Source: Streptomyces marinisediminis
GTDB taxonomy: Bacteria; Actinomycetota; Actinomycetes; Streptomycetales; Streptomycetaceae
Assembly: GCF_026262575.1 (NCBI RefSeq)
Contig: NZ_JAPKFL010000016.1
Location: forward strand, 92,670-156,669
Length of the DNA: 64,000 bases
Direction: 5' to 3'
In this document: piece by piece, positions 42,088-49,454 of the stretch
How positions within the stretch are numbered: position 1 is the stretch's first letter
Layout of the letters: each line of letters begins with the position of its first letter
Notes under the pieces: generated by a model
The model's input: the letters and a program-made list of their open reading frames with translations, nothing else
What the model was told of the DNA's origin: nothing
The model's database searches: none
Program-made: the position numbers and the translations under genes

Positions 42088-42825
42088 TCAGCCGGCGCTC
42101 CGGTTGCCGTCCGGGCCGGGCGGGGTCTGCGCGCCGTGCAGCGCCTCGGCGGTGGCGATCTTGTGGTCGCAGGCGACGCGTTCGATCTCCCGCGCCTCGG
42201 CGCCCGTCTCGATCAGGCGGAGCAAGTCGGCGTGCTCCTCGACCGAGCGGCGCGCGCGGCCGGGGACGAAGGTGAACGTCGAGCGCCGCATGTGGTCCAG
42301 CCGCGCCCACTCCGACTCCAGGAGCGCGCCGAGGTGCCGGTCCGGGCAGTGCCGGTAGAGGGAGAAGTGGAAGTCCCGGTTGAGCGCCGTGAAGGCCGCC
42401 GGGTCGAACGCCTCCAGGGCCTGGAACATGCCCTCGTTGATCTCCCGCGAGGCCGCCAGGTCCTTGGGGCCCATGTGGGGGGCGGAGATGGCGGTCGCGT
42501 ACCCCTCCAGCCTGGCCAGGACCTGGAGCGAGTGCTCCACCTGCGTGGCGTCGAAAGTCGCCACCCGCGCACCGACGTTGCGCACGACCTCCACCAGTCC
42601 GTCGGACTGCAGCCTGCGCACGGCCTCGCGCACCGGGATGGTGCTGATCCCGGCCTCCTTGGCCAACTGGTTGACCACCAGTCGGTACCCCGGCACGTAG
42701 GTGCCGTCAAGGATGCGAGACCGCAGCAGCTCGTAGCTGAGCTCCGCCTTGGACTCGTTGGAATCCTTGGCCTTCTTGGCCCTCGTCCCCGGACTCACTG
42801 ACGTTCCCTCACTCTCGACCGGCAT
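42088..42825 (-). CDS. GntR-family regulator with FCD domain
   Basis: This protein of about 245 residues has an N-terminal winged helix (ELLRSRILDGTYVPGYRLVV, NQLAKEAGISTIPVREAVRR, LQSDGLVEVV) and a C-terminal all-helical FCD effector domain from about residue 110 (VEHSLQVLARLEGYATAISA ... DFHFSLYRHC ... RRSVEEHADLLRLIETGA). FCD members sense carboxylic acids and related metabolites, often with a metal site of Asp and His. ATG 42825 and GTG 42798 are both possible starts; each has a GAGG element. The regulator lies in the centre of module B and converges with the SDR gene. The CGTA-type elements at divergent promoters (37539, 40100, 43671, 44749, 44815) are candidate operators. Confidence 0.88.
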   Translation of the reverse strand: MPVESEGTSVSPGTRAKKAKDSNESKAELSYELLRSRILDGTYVPGYRLVVNQLAKEAGISTIPVREAVRRLQSDGLVEVVRNVGARVATFDATQVEHSLQVLARLEGYATAISAPHMGPKDLAASREINEGMFQALEAFDPAAFTALNRDFHFSLYRHCPDRHLGALLESEWARLDHMRRSTFTFVPGRARRSVEEHADLLRLIETGAEAREIERVACDHKIATAEALHGAQTPPGPDGNRSAG

Positions 42826-42905
42826 CCGCGTCCTCGCTGTGGACCGGCTCGCGGTTAGCGGCCGGGAGCCGACGGCTGCCGCCGCCTTCGGCGCCTCCCC
42901 CGTGG

Positions 42906-43670
42906 TCACCGCGCGAGGACTCTCAGGACAGTGTGACGGAACGCGTCACCGGAAAGGGCCTGTTGGTGGTCGCCGGGCACACTCACCAGCTCCGCCACAC
43001 CCAGTACGCCGAGGACCTGCTCCGTTCCGCGCACCAGCATGTCGTCCTGTCCCACCACGAGCACCGGCGGGGTGGCACCGGCCCAGGCCGTCGGACGGAA
43101 CGGCGTGCTGCGCAGGCCCTCCACGCACCGCACCAGGCCGGGCGCCGCCTCGCCGTGGGCGCGCACCATGCCCGCCACGGCCGCGGTGAGGGGGTCGCGG
43201 GGCTCGCCCGCGCCGCCGACCGCGGCCCGCAGGGCCTCGACGTCCACCGCCTCGAAGGGTTCGGCCGGGCCCAGCCCGCCGAGCACCGCGCGCTCCACCC
43301 GGTCGGGGGCCGTCGCGGCGAGTTCCCAGGCGATCCTGGCCCCCAGCGAGTAGGCCACCACGTCGGCGGTCCTGGCCCCCTGCGCGTCGAGCAGGGCGAG
43401 CAGGTCCGCGGCGAAGCCGGCGGCCGTCACCTCCCGCGCGGCCGCGGGCGCCGGGCTGCTGCCGTGCCCGCGCAGGTCGGGGAGGACGACCGTCCGCCCG
43501 GCGCCGGTCAGGGCCGCGGCGATCCCGGTCTCCACCCAGTCCGTGTGGCCGCTGGAGCCGAAGCCGTGCAGCAGGAGCACCGGCGGCGCCGCCGCGGCGG
43601 CGCCCCGCTCGGGCGTGAGGATTCGGACGGCCAGGTCCGCTCGGTCCCGCATTCTTCCGGAACTCTCCAT
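42906..43670 (-). CDS. Alpha/beta hydrolase, meta-cleavage-product-like
   Basis: This protein of about 254 residues has an alpha/beta hydrolase fold: oxyanion region LLLHGFGSSGHTDWVETGIA, PDLRGHGSSPAP, the nucleophile in VVAYSLGARIAWELAATAPD, Asp in VVGQDDMLVRGT and His in PGDHQQALSGDAFR. It has the size of 2-hydroxymuconate-type C-C hydrolases, but also of many other esterases. The start is uncertain: ATG 43670 (MESSGRMRDRADLA) or ATG 43652 (MRDRADLAVRIL), with GGTATCTGATG just upstream of the first. The gene lies 77 bases downstream of the dioxygenase gene in the same direction. An own promoter is suggested by the operator-like box. Confidence 0.87.
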   Translation of the reverse strand: MESSGRMRDRADLAVRILTPERGAAAAAPPVLLLHGFGSSGHTDWVETGIAAALTGAGRTVVLPDLRGHGSSPAPAAAREVTAAGFAADLLALLDAQGARTADVVAYSLGARIAWELAATAPDRVERAVLGGLGPAEPFEAVDVEALRAAVGGAGEPRDPLTAAVAGMVRAHGEAAPGLVRCVEGLRSTPFRPTAWAGATPPVLVVGQDDMLVRGTEQVLGVLGVAELVSVPGDHQQALSGDAFRHTVLRVLAR

Positions 43671-43700
43671 CACATCAGATACCATTCTCGATTGTATCCC
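43671..43700. promoter_or_regulatory. GGTATCTGATG / GGGATACAATCG element before the alpha/beta hydrolase gene
   Basis: On the minus strand the region reads GGGATACAATCGAGAATG followed by GGTATCTGATG, directly upstream of the hydrolase start. The second part matches GTATCTGAT in the 37540 box. It is a candidate site for the GntR regulator. Confidence 0.35.
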
Positions 43701-43747
43701 GCTCGTACGGGACGGGCTTGACCGGCCGGGCGGACGTGCGGTCGGAA

Positions 43748-44605
43748 TCAGCCGTTGCGGCCCGGCACGGGGAAGTCCACGACGACCTGCCCGGTGCCGC
43801 TGCTGCCGAAGTAGGGGCACAGCAGCTCGCCGCGCCCGGTGTACTCCTCCCAGCCGAGCAGCCCGAAGAGCATCGCCGTGTCCGCCATGGCCCCCTCGCC
43901 GGTGCACCGCCGGTTGTAGTCCGGGAGCATGTCGAGGAACTCCCTGGCCCTGCCCTGGGTCCACATCTCCAGCACCGCCGCGTCCACCTGGCGGTTGATC
44001 TCGCTGCTCACCTCGTTGAGCAGCGACTCGGCGATCTCGTTGGGCGGGAAGGCGTGCGAGAGGGAGCCGCTGGCCAGGAAGGCCACCTTGCGGTCGCTGC
44101 GCAGCACGGCCCGCAGCAGGGCCCGCCCGATCCGCCGGTTCTCCTCGATCGTGGAGTAGATGTTGCAGCCGATGGGCAGCACGCGGATCGCGGCGTCGTC
44201 GTTCATGAAGTACATCGGCACGAGGGTGGCGTACTCCAGGCCCAGGTCCCGGTAGGTGTGGACGCGCGCCTTCTGCCCGCCCGCGGCGATCTCCTCGCGC
44301 ACCAGCTCGGCGAGTTCGGGGTCGCCGGGGTAGTCGTACTCCAGGTCGTGGATGAAGTGCGGCAGCTCGTGACTGGCGTAGGACGCCCGGTGGCGCTCCT
44401 TGCCGTTGAGGTGGAAGCCGATGCTGTTCATCCAGTGCGTGTCGGCCACCAGGAAGGTGTCGGCGCCCCGCTCGCGGGCCCGCCGGCCGATCTCGGTGAG
44501 TGCCTGCTCCGCGGGGCGGCGGATCCCGAAGTGCCGGCCCGGCTGGATGGACAGCCAGATCGACGGCACATGAGTGATCTTGGCCGCCATGACGATCTCT
44601 CCCAT
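43748..44605 (-). CDS. Class III extradiol dioxygenase, LigB fold (second copy)
   Basis: This 285-residue protein is a second class III extradiol dioxygenase. His 12 in MAAKITHVPSIWLSI and His 57 in FLVADTHWMNSIGFHL are the likely Fe(II) ligands. ELPHFIHDLEYDYPGDPELA and ASGSLSHAFPPNEIAESL are the same features as in the module A enzyme and in 3,4-dihydroxyphenylacetate 2,3-dioxygenases. Overall similarity to 21652 is only partial, so a different catechol is possible. ATG 44605 has GGAGGGGCGTG upstream; ATG 44590 (MAAKITH) is the alternative. It is divergent from the FAH-RraA gene, and together they would take the cleaved ring to the aldolase substrate. Confidence 0.9.
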   Translation of the reverse strand: MGEIVMAAKITHVPSIWLSIQPGRHFGIRRPAEQALTEIGRRARERGADTFLVADTHWMNSIGFHLNGKERHRASYASHELPHFIHDLEYDYPGDPELAELVREEIAAGGQKARVHTYRDLGLEYATLVPMYFMNDDAAIRVLPIGCNIYSTIEENRRIGRALLRAVLRSDRKVAFLASGSLSHAFPPNEIAESLLNEVSSEINRQVDAAVLEMWTQGRAREFLDMLPDYNRRCTGEGAMADTAMLFGLLGWEEYTGRGELLCPYFGSSGTGQVVVDFPVPGRNG

Positions 44606-44748
44606 CACGCCCCTCCCGGGTGTGTGTACGCCTCGCACCCGGCGAAGGCGTCGTTGGTGCGCGCGCCCGGCACCGTCGGCGCGGGCGGGGTGTGACTCCT
44701 TCGCCTCGCGCGGTACCGGGTGACCGGAGTGCCGGTCGGGTGTCTCAG

Positions 44749-44760
44749 ATCATGTACGAA
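44749..44760. promoter_or_regulatory. CGTACATGAT half-site, divergent region of dioxygenase and FAH-RraA genes
   Basis: The sequence ATCATGTACGAA (minus strand TTCGTACATGAT) matches the TCGTATATGATTC box at 44815-44827 and the right arm of the 37540 box. It lies 144 bases upstream of the dioxygenase ATG. Confidence 0.4.
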
Positions 44761-44814
44761 GACAAATATCTTGTCCATAGCCCTCGCCAACCGGATCACT
44801 CATCGTGCATCATC

Positions 44815-44827
44815 TCGTATATGATTC
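44815..44827. promoter_or_regulatory. CGTATATGATTC box overlapping the start of FAH-RraA gene
   Basis: TCGTATATGATTC (44815-44827) covers the ATG at 44821 of the FAH-RraA gene. No ribosome site precedes this ATG. If the start is correct, a regulator bound here would block both initiation and a leaderless transcript. Confidence 0.45.
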
Positions 44828-46257
44828 AGGTCGACACGGACCACCCGCTGGGGCTGGCCCCCCAGAAGATCATCGCGGTCCACCTCAACTACCGCAGCCG
44901 TGCGCGGGAGCGGGGGCGCACGCCCGACGCGCCCTCCTACTTCCTCAAGCCGCCCTCGTCGCTGTCCTGGTCGGGACGGCCGGTGGTGCGCCCGGCCGGG
45001 TGCGAGCTGCTCGCCTTCGAGGGCGAGATCGCCCTCGTCATGGGGTCCAGGGCCCACCGGGTCCGCCCGGAGCGGGCGCTGGAGCACGTGGCCGGCTACG
45101 CAGCCGCCAACGACTTCGGCGTCTACGACCTCAAACACGCCGACCTGGGCTCCAACCTCCGCGCGAAGGGCCAGGACGGGTACACCCCCGTCGGCCCGGT
45201 GCTGCTCACCGACGCCGACCCCGCGCGGCTGCGGCTGTGCACCTACGTCAACGGCGAACGCGTCCAGGACGCCGGCACCGAGGAGCTGCTGTTCGGCTTC
45301 GACCTGCTCATCGCCGACCTGTCGCGGCTGATGACCCTGGAGCCCGGTGACATCGTCCTCACCGGCACCCCGGCCGGGTCCACCGTCGTGCGGCCCGGTG
45401 ACGTGGTCGAGGTGGAGCTCAACGGCACCGGAAGGCTGCGCAGCGAGATCGTCGCCGACACCGGGGAACTGCCCGCGTGGGGAGCGCGGCCCCGGGCCGA
45501 CGCGGCCACCCGCGCCGCCGCCCACGGGCCCGCGCACGGTGCCGCCCCGCCGCCCGCCTCGCCGCTGGACGAGGAGACCGCCGGGCTCCTGCGCTCGGTC
45601 TCCACCGCGACGCTCTCCTCGCAGCTACGCCGCCGCGGCGTCGACCACCACTTCATCGAGGGCGTGCGTCCCACCCGGCCGGACCTGCGCATGGTGGGAG
45701 TGGCCAGGACCCTGCGCTACCTGCCGCTGCGCGAGGACGTCTTCGCCGAGGTGGGCGGCGGGATGAACGCGCAGAAGCGCACGGTGGAGGAGATCCGCCC
45801 CGGCGAGGTACTGGTCATCGAAGCGCGCGGCGAGCGCGGCGCCGGCACCCTGGGCGACATCCTGGCGCTGCGCGCCCTGCGCCGGGGCGCCGCCGGTGTG
45901 ATCACCGACGGCGGGCTCCGGGACAGCCCGACCTTCGCCGACCTGGAGCTGCCCGCCTACTACGCGGTGCCGCACGCCGCCGTACTCGGCCGCCGGCACG
46001 TCCCCGTCGACTCCCAGGTGCCGGTGGCCTGCGGCGGCGTGCTCGTGATGCCGGGCGACGTGCTCGTCGGAGACGCCGAGGGTGTCGTCGTCCTCCCGCC
46101 CGCCCTGGCCGCCGAGGTCGCCCGGGACGCGGCCGAGCAGGAGGCCGAGGAGCGGTTCATCCACGCGCAGGTGGACCAGGGGGCCTCGGTGGACGGCCTG
46201 TACCCGATGAACGAGACCTGGCGCGAGGTCTACCGCGAAGGGCACGGGGGCGCGTGA
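44821..46257 (+). CDS. Fusion of FAH-family enzyme and RraA-like aldolase/decarboxylase domain
   Basis: This 478-residue protein has two domains. Residues about 15-225 are a fumarylacetoacetate hydrolase fold: KIIAVHLNYRSRARERGRTP, FEGEIALVMG, ANDFGVYDLKHADLG and VLTGTPAGSTVVRPGDVVEV. A Pro/Ala linker (about 225-255) precedes an RraA-like domain (about 255-455) with GDILALRALRRGAAGVITDG and GGLRDSPTFADLELPAY, the Arg-Asp of 4-hydroxy-4-methyl-2-oxoglutarate aldolase/oxaloacetate decarboxylase relatives. Linking the decarboxylase/isomerase step to a further C-C cleavage step in one chain is an attractive reading. ATG 44821 lacks a ribosome site and lies inside the CGTATATGATTC box, suggesting leaderless translation. 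The DapA-like gene follows 88 bases later with a hairpin between. Confidence 0.87.
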   Translation: MIQVDTDHPLGLAPQKIIAVHLNYRSRARERGRTPDAPSYFLKPPSSLSWSGRPVVRPAGCELLAFEGEIALVMGSRAHRVRPERALEHVAGYAAANDFGVYDLKHADLGSNLRAKGQDGYTPVGPVLLTDADPARLRLCTYVNGERVQDAGTEELLFGFDLLIADLSRLMTLEPGDIVLTGTPAGSTVVRPGDVVEVELNGTGRLRSEIVADTGELPAWGARPRADAATRAAAHGPAHGAAPPPASPLDEETAGLLRSVSTATLSSQLRRRGVDHHFIEGVRPTRPDLRMVGVARTLRYLPLREDVFAEVGGGMNAQKRTVEEIRPGEVLVIEARGERGAGTLGDILALRALRRGAAGVITDGGLRDSPTFADLELPAYYAVPHAAVLGRRHVPVDSQVPVACGGVLVMPGDVLVGDAEGVVVLPPALAAEVARDAAEQEAEERFIHAQVDQGASVDGLYPMNETWREVYREGHGGA

Positions 46258-46277
46258 GCCGCCGCACCCCCGGCCGC

Positions 46278-46305
46278 GGCGGCGCGCCTGCGGGCGCGCG
46301 CCGCC
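46278..46305 (+). other. Intercistronic hairpin between FAH-RraA and DapA-like genes
   Basis: Arms 46278-46287 (GGCGGCGCGC) and 46296-46305 pair over 10 bp with an 8-base loop. It may reduce read-through or stabilise the upstream message. It lies 41 bases before ATG 46346, and the two genes are probably still one transcription unit. Confidence 0.5.
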
Positions 46306-46345
46306 AGGACCCGCCGCGCACCCACCCCAAGCCAAGGAGGACCAC

Positions 46346-47257
46346 ATGAAGTTCCGTTCGGACCCGGCGGCCGTCCGCGGGTCCATCGCCCCCGTCGTCA
46401 CCCCCTTCACCGACAGCGGTGAGCTCGACCTCGCGTCCCTGCGGTCGCTCGTCCGCTGGCAGATGGAGCAGGGCTCGCACGGCATCTCGACGGGGGGCTC
46501 CACCGGCGAGCCGGGAGCCCTCGACGCCCGGGAGCGGGTCGCGGTGATGGCCGCGGTCGCCGAGGAGACGGCCGGCCGCGTGCCGTTCCTGCCCGGAACC
46601 GGCTCGGCGAAGCTTGAGGAAACCCTCTGGCTGACCGGCGAGGCACAGCGGCTGGGAGCGGACATCGCCCTGGTCATCACGCCGTACTACGCCCGGCCCA
46701 CCCAGGAGGGCCTCTACCGCTGGTACGCCACGGTGGCCTCCGAATTCCCCGACCTGCCGATCGTCATCTACAACGTGCCCTCCCGCACGGCGGTGGACAT
46801 CGCGCCGCAGACCGTCGGCCGGCTCAGACGGGCCCACGACAACATCGTGGGCATCAAGGAGACCACCAAGGACTTCGAGCACTTCTCGCACGTGCTGCAC
46901 CACTGCGGCCGTGACTTCCTCATGTGGTCGGGCATCGAACTGCTGTGCCTGCCGCTGCTGGCCATCGGCGGCGTCGGCTTCGTCAGCGCCGCCGCCAACC
47001 TGGCCCCCGCCGCGGTGGCCAGGATGTACACCGCCTACGTCGAAGGCGACCACCGGACGGCCCTGGACCTGCACTACGCCCTGCACCCGCTGGTCGAGCT
47101 GCTGTTCGTGGAGACCAACCCCGCCCCGGCCAAGTGGGTGCTCCAGCAGCGCGGTCTGATCACCTCCGGGCACGTCCGCCCGCCACTGGCCCCGCCGACC
47201 GAGGCGGGGATCGCACGTATCAACGAACTTCTGGCCCACAGCGAGGGAGCGGCGTGA
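46346..47257 (+). CDS. DapA/NAL-superfamily aldolase (4-hydroxy-tetrahydrodipicolinate synthase-like)
   Basis: This 303-residue protein is a class I aldolase of the DapA family: APVVTPFTDSGELDLASLRS, GISTGGSTGEPGALDARERV (the usual GTTGE region is GSTGEP), Tyr in IVIYNVPSRTAVDIAP and the Schiff-base Lys in NIVGIKETTKDFEHFS. It forms an imine with pyruvate or a 2-oxo acid. Its place before an hpaE-like gene and after an FAH enzyme suggests it replaces HpaI in splitting a 4-hydroxy-2-oxo acid to pyruvate and an aldehyde. ATG 46346 follows AAGGAGGACCAC. Its TGA overlaps the ATG of the next gene by one base (TGATG). The reaction is inferred; a lysine biosynthesis role is unlikely in this place. 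Confidence 0.88.
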   Translation: MKFRSDPAAVRGSIAPVVTPFTDSGELDLASLRSLVRWQMEQGSHGISTGGSTGEPGALDARERVAVMAAVAEETAGRVPFLPGTGSAKLEETLWLTGEAQRLGADIALVITPYYARPTQEGLYRWYATVASEFPDLPIVIYNVPSRTAVDIAPQTVGRLRRAHDNIVGIKETTKDFEHFSHVLHHCGRDFLMWSGIELLCLPLLAIGGVGFVSAAANLAPAAVARMYTAYVEGDHRTALDLHYALHPLVELLFVETNPAPAKWVLQQRGLITSGHVRPPLAPPTEAGIARINELLAHSEGAA

Positions 47258-48723
47258 TGAACCTGGAGCACTACATCGACGGGCGGCACGCCCCCAGCGT
47301 CTCCGGCGCGACCTTCCCCGTGCTGGAGCCGACGACGAACGAGCCCTACGCGACGGCCTCGGCGGGCGGACCCGAGGACGTCGACGCCGCGGTGGCCGCC
47401 GCGCACCGGGCCTTCACCGACGGCCCCTGGCCCCGCATGAGCGGCCAGGAGCGCGCGGCGGTGCTGCGCCGCATCGCCACCGCCATCGAGTCGCGCGACG
47501 AGGAGATCGCCGCGCTGGAGTGCCGCGACACCGGCCTCCCGATCACGCAGGCACGCGGCCAGGCACGCCGGGCGGCGCACAACTTCCGCTTCTTCGCCGA
47601 CGTCATCACCACGCTGAGCGAGGACGTCTACCGGGTCGCCTCGGCCCAGCTCAACTACGTCCTGCGCAAGCCCGTCGGGGTGGCGGGCCTGATCACCCCG
47701 TGGAACACCCCGTTCATGCTGGAGACGTGGAAGCTGGCCCCCGCCCTCGCCGCGGGCTGCCCCGTCGTCCTCAAGCCCGCGGAGTGGTCACCGCTCTCGG
47801 CGGGGGTGCTCCCCGAGGTGATGGAGGAGGCCGGACTGCCGGCCGGGGTGTTCAACATGGTCCACGGCATCGGCGAGGACGCGGGCGCCGCGCTCGTCGC
47901 CCACCCGGACGTGCCGGTGATCTCCTTCACCGGTGAGACGGGCACGGGGCAGACCATCATGCGCGCGGCCGCCGACCACCTCAAGACCCTCTCGATGGAG
48001 CTCGGCGGCAAGTCCCCGCTGCTCGTCTTCGACGACGCCGACCTCGAACGCGCGCTGGACGCCGCGGTGTTCGGGGTCTTCTCGCTCAACGGCGAACGCT
48101 GCACGGCCAGCTCCCGCGTCCTGGTACACGAAGCGGTGTACGAGACGTTCGTGGAGCGGCTGGCCGACCGCGCGGCCCGGGTGCGGGTGGGCGCGCCCGA
48201 CGACCCGGACACCGAACTCGGGGCGCTGATCCACCGGGAGCACTACGACCGCGTGCTGGACTACGTCCGCGTCGGCACCGAGGAGGGTGCCCGGCTGGTG
48301 GCCGGCGGGACGCGCCCGCCCGGGATCGCCGACGGCAACTTCCTGTCGGCCACCGTCTTCGCCGACGTCACGCCCGGCATGCGCGTCTTCCAGGAGGAGA
48401 TCTTCGGGCCGGTGGTGTGCGTCACCCCGTTCACGGACGAGGCGCAGGCGTTGGAACTGGCCAACGCGACCCGCTACGGACTGGCCGCCTACCTGTGGAC
48501 CAACGACGTGCGGCGCGTCCACCGGATGGCCCAGTCGCTCGAGGCCGGGATGCTCTGGGTCAACTCCCAGAACGTGCGCGACCTGCGCACGCCCTTCGGC
48601 GGCGTCAAGGCCAGCGGTCTCGGCCGGGAGGGCGGGCGGCACAGCATCGACGTCTACACCGAGTCCCACATCGTCCACGTGGCGACCGAGGAGCTGCCGG
48701 TCCTCCGCTTCGGCACGGCCTGA
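47257..48723 (+). CDS. Aldehyde dehydrogenase, HpaE-like (second copy)
   Basis: This 488-residue protein starts MNLEHYIDGRHAPSVSGATF and contains VAGLITPWNTPFMLETWKLA, VLKPAEWSPLSAGVLPEVME, FTGETGTGQTIM, Glu in MELGGKSPLLVFDD and Cys in SLNGERCTASSRVLV. HNFRFFADVITTLSEDVYRV and SQNVRDLRTPFGGVKASGLG are typical of 5-carboxymethyl-2-hydroxymuconate semialdehyde dehydrogenase. It would oxidise the semialdehyde of ring cleavage or the aldehyde released by the DapA-type aldolase (for example succinic semialdehyde). ATG 47257 shares one base with the DapA-like stop codon. It is the last gene of module B; a GC-rich palindrome GCCGGCCCCGGGCCGGC follows at about 48737. Confidence 0.92.
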   Translation: MNLEHYIDGRHAPSVSGATFPVLEPTTNEPYATASAGGPEDVDAAVAAAHRAFTDGPWPRMSGQERAAVLRRIATAIESRDEEIAALECRDTGLPITQARGQARRAAHNFRFFADVITTLSEDVYRVASAQLNYVLRKPVGVAGLITPWNTPFMLETWKLAPALAAGCPVVLKPAEWSPLSAGVLPEVMEEAGLPAGVFNMVHGIGEDAGAALVAHPDVPVISFTGETGTGQTIMRAAADHLKTLSMELGGKSPLLVFDDADLERALDAAVFGVFSLNGERCTASSRVLVHEAVYETFVERLADRAARVRVGAPDDPDTELGALIHREHYDRVLDYVRVGTEEGARLVAGGTRPPGIADGNFLSATVFADVTPGMRVFQEEIFGPVVCVTPFTDEAQALELANATRYGLAAYLWTNDVRRVHRMAQSLEAGMLWVNSQNVRDLRTPFGGVKASGLGREGGRHSIDVYTESHIVHVATEELPVLRFGTA

Positions 48724-48940
48724 CGCCCCCGCCCCGCCGGCCCCGGGCCGGCCGCCCCCGGACCGCCCCGGGCGACGGCCGGCCCGCCCGGCACCCCGCC
48801 ACCCCCCGCCGCGGCGCCGGGTGAGCAGCCGCAGGGCGTGCCTCGGGGTGCCGGCGCGGTGTCCCTGACCAGACCCGGCGACGGAACGCGAAGTCGGATT
48901 CTCGCCAGCGTCGGCGCATGGCGACCCGCAGTCTGGACGC
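48724..48940. other. Intergenic stretch after module B
   Basis: About 217 bases. It opens with GC-rich inverted repeats (GCCGGCCCCGGGCCGGC near 48737 and GGCCGGCCCGCCC further on), likely a terminator. No gene is supported. Confidence 0.5.
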
Positions 48941-49454
48941 ATGACGACAGTGACGTACCGGCCGACTGCCATCGCCCCCCCGCGTTCTCGACGAGCTCCG
49001 CCGACGCGACGACGCCGGCGCGGCCCCCCGCCCCTACGCGTACGACCCGGACGGAGCGCCCTTGCGCTGCTGCTTGCGCCGCAGCCGGGCGGGGGAGAGG
49101 GTCTCGCTGGTGTCGTACGCTCCGCTGCGCCGGTGGGCGGCGGAGGTGGGCGCCGACCCGGGGGCCTACGACGAGGTGGGCCCGGTGTTCGTCCACACCG
49201 GCCAGTGCGCGGGCCCGGACGCGAGCTCCGGCCATCCGTTCGCCGAGACCGGGGCGCGGCGCGTCCTGCGCCGATACGACGGCGAAGGCCGGATCGCCGG
49301 AGGCACGCTCGTGCGGCTGCCCAACGACCCCGGCCACGCCCGGGCCGCCGTGGACCAGGCCCTGCACACGGCCTTCGCCGACCCCGCCGTCGCGCTCGTG
49401 CACGTACGGGCGGTGGAGTACGGCTGCTTCCAGTACGAGGTACGCAGGCCCTGA
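48941..49454 (+). pseudogene. DUF1203 family gene with a 1-base frameshift in a run of seven C
   Basis: ATG 48941 starts MTTVTYRPTAIAP, then the frame is lost at CCCCCCC (48975-48981). With one C fewer the protein continues RVLDELRRRDDAGAAPRPYA YDPDG-type and APLRCCLRRSRAGERVSLVS, then SYAPLRRWAAEVGADPGAYD, typical of the DUF1203 family (about 155 residues, function unknown). The rest is intact to TGA at 49452-49454 with DQALHTAFADPAVALVHVRA and ends EYGCFQYEVRRP. A homopolymer slip, real or from sequencing, is the simplest explanation. No strong start lies after the slip, although a CTG/TTG-type start near 49062 would retain most of the domain. Confidence 0.8.
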
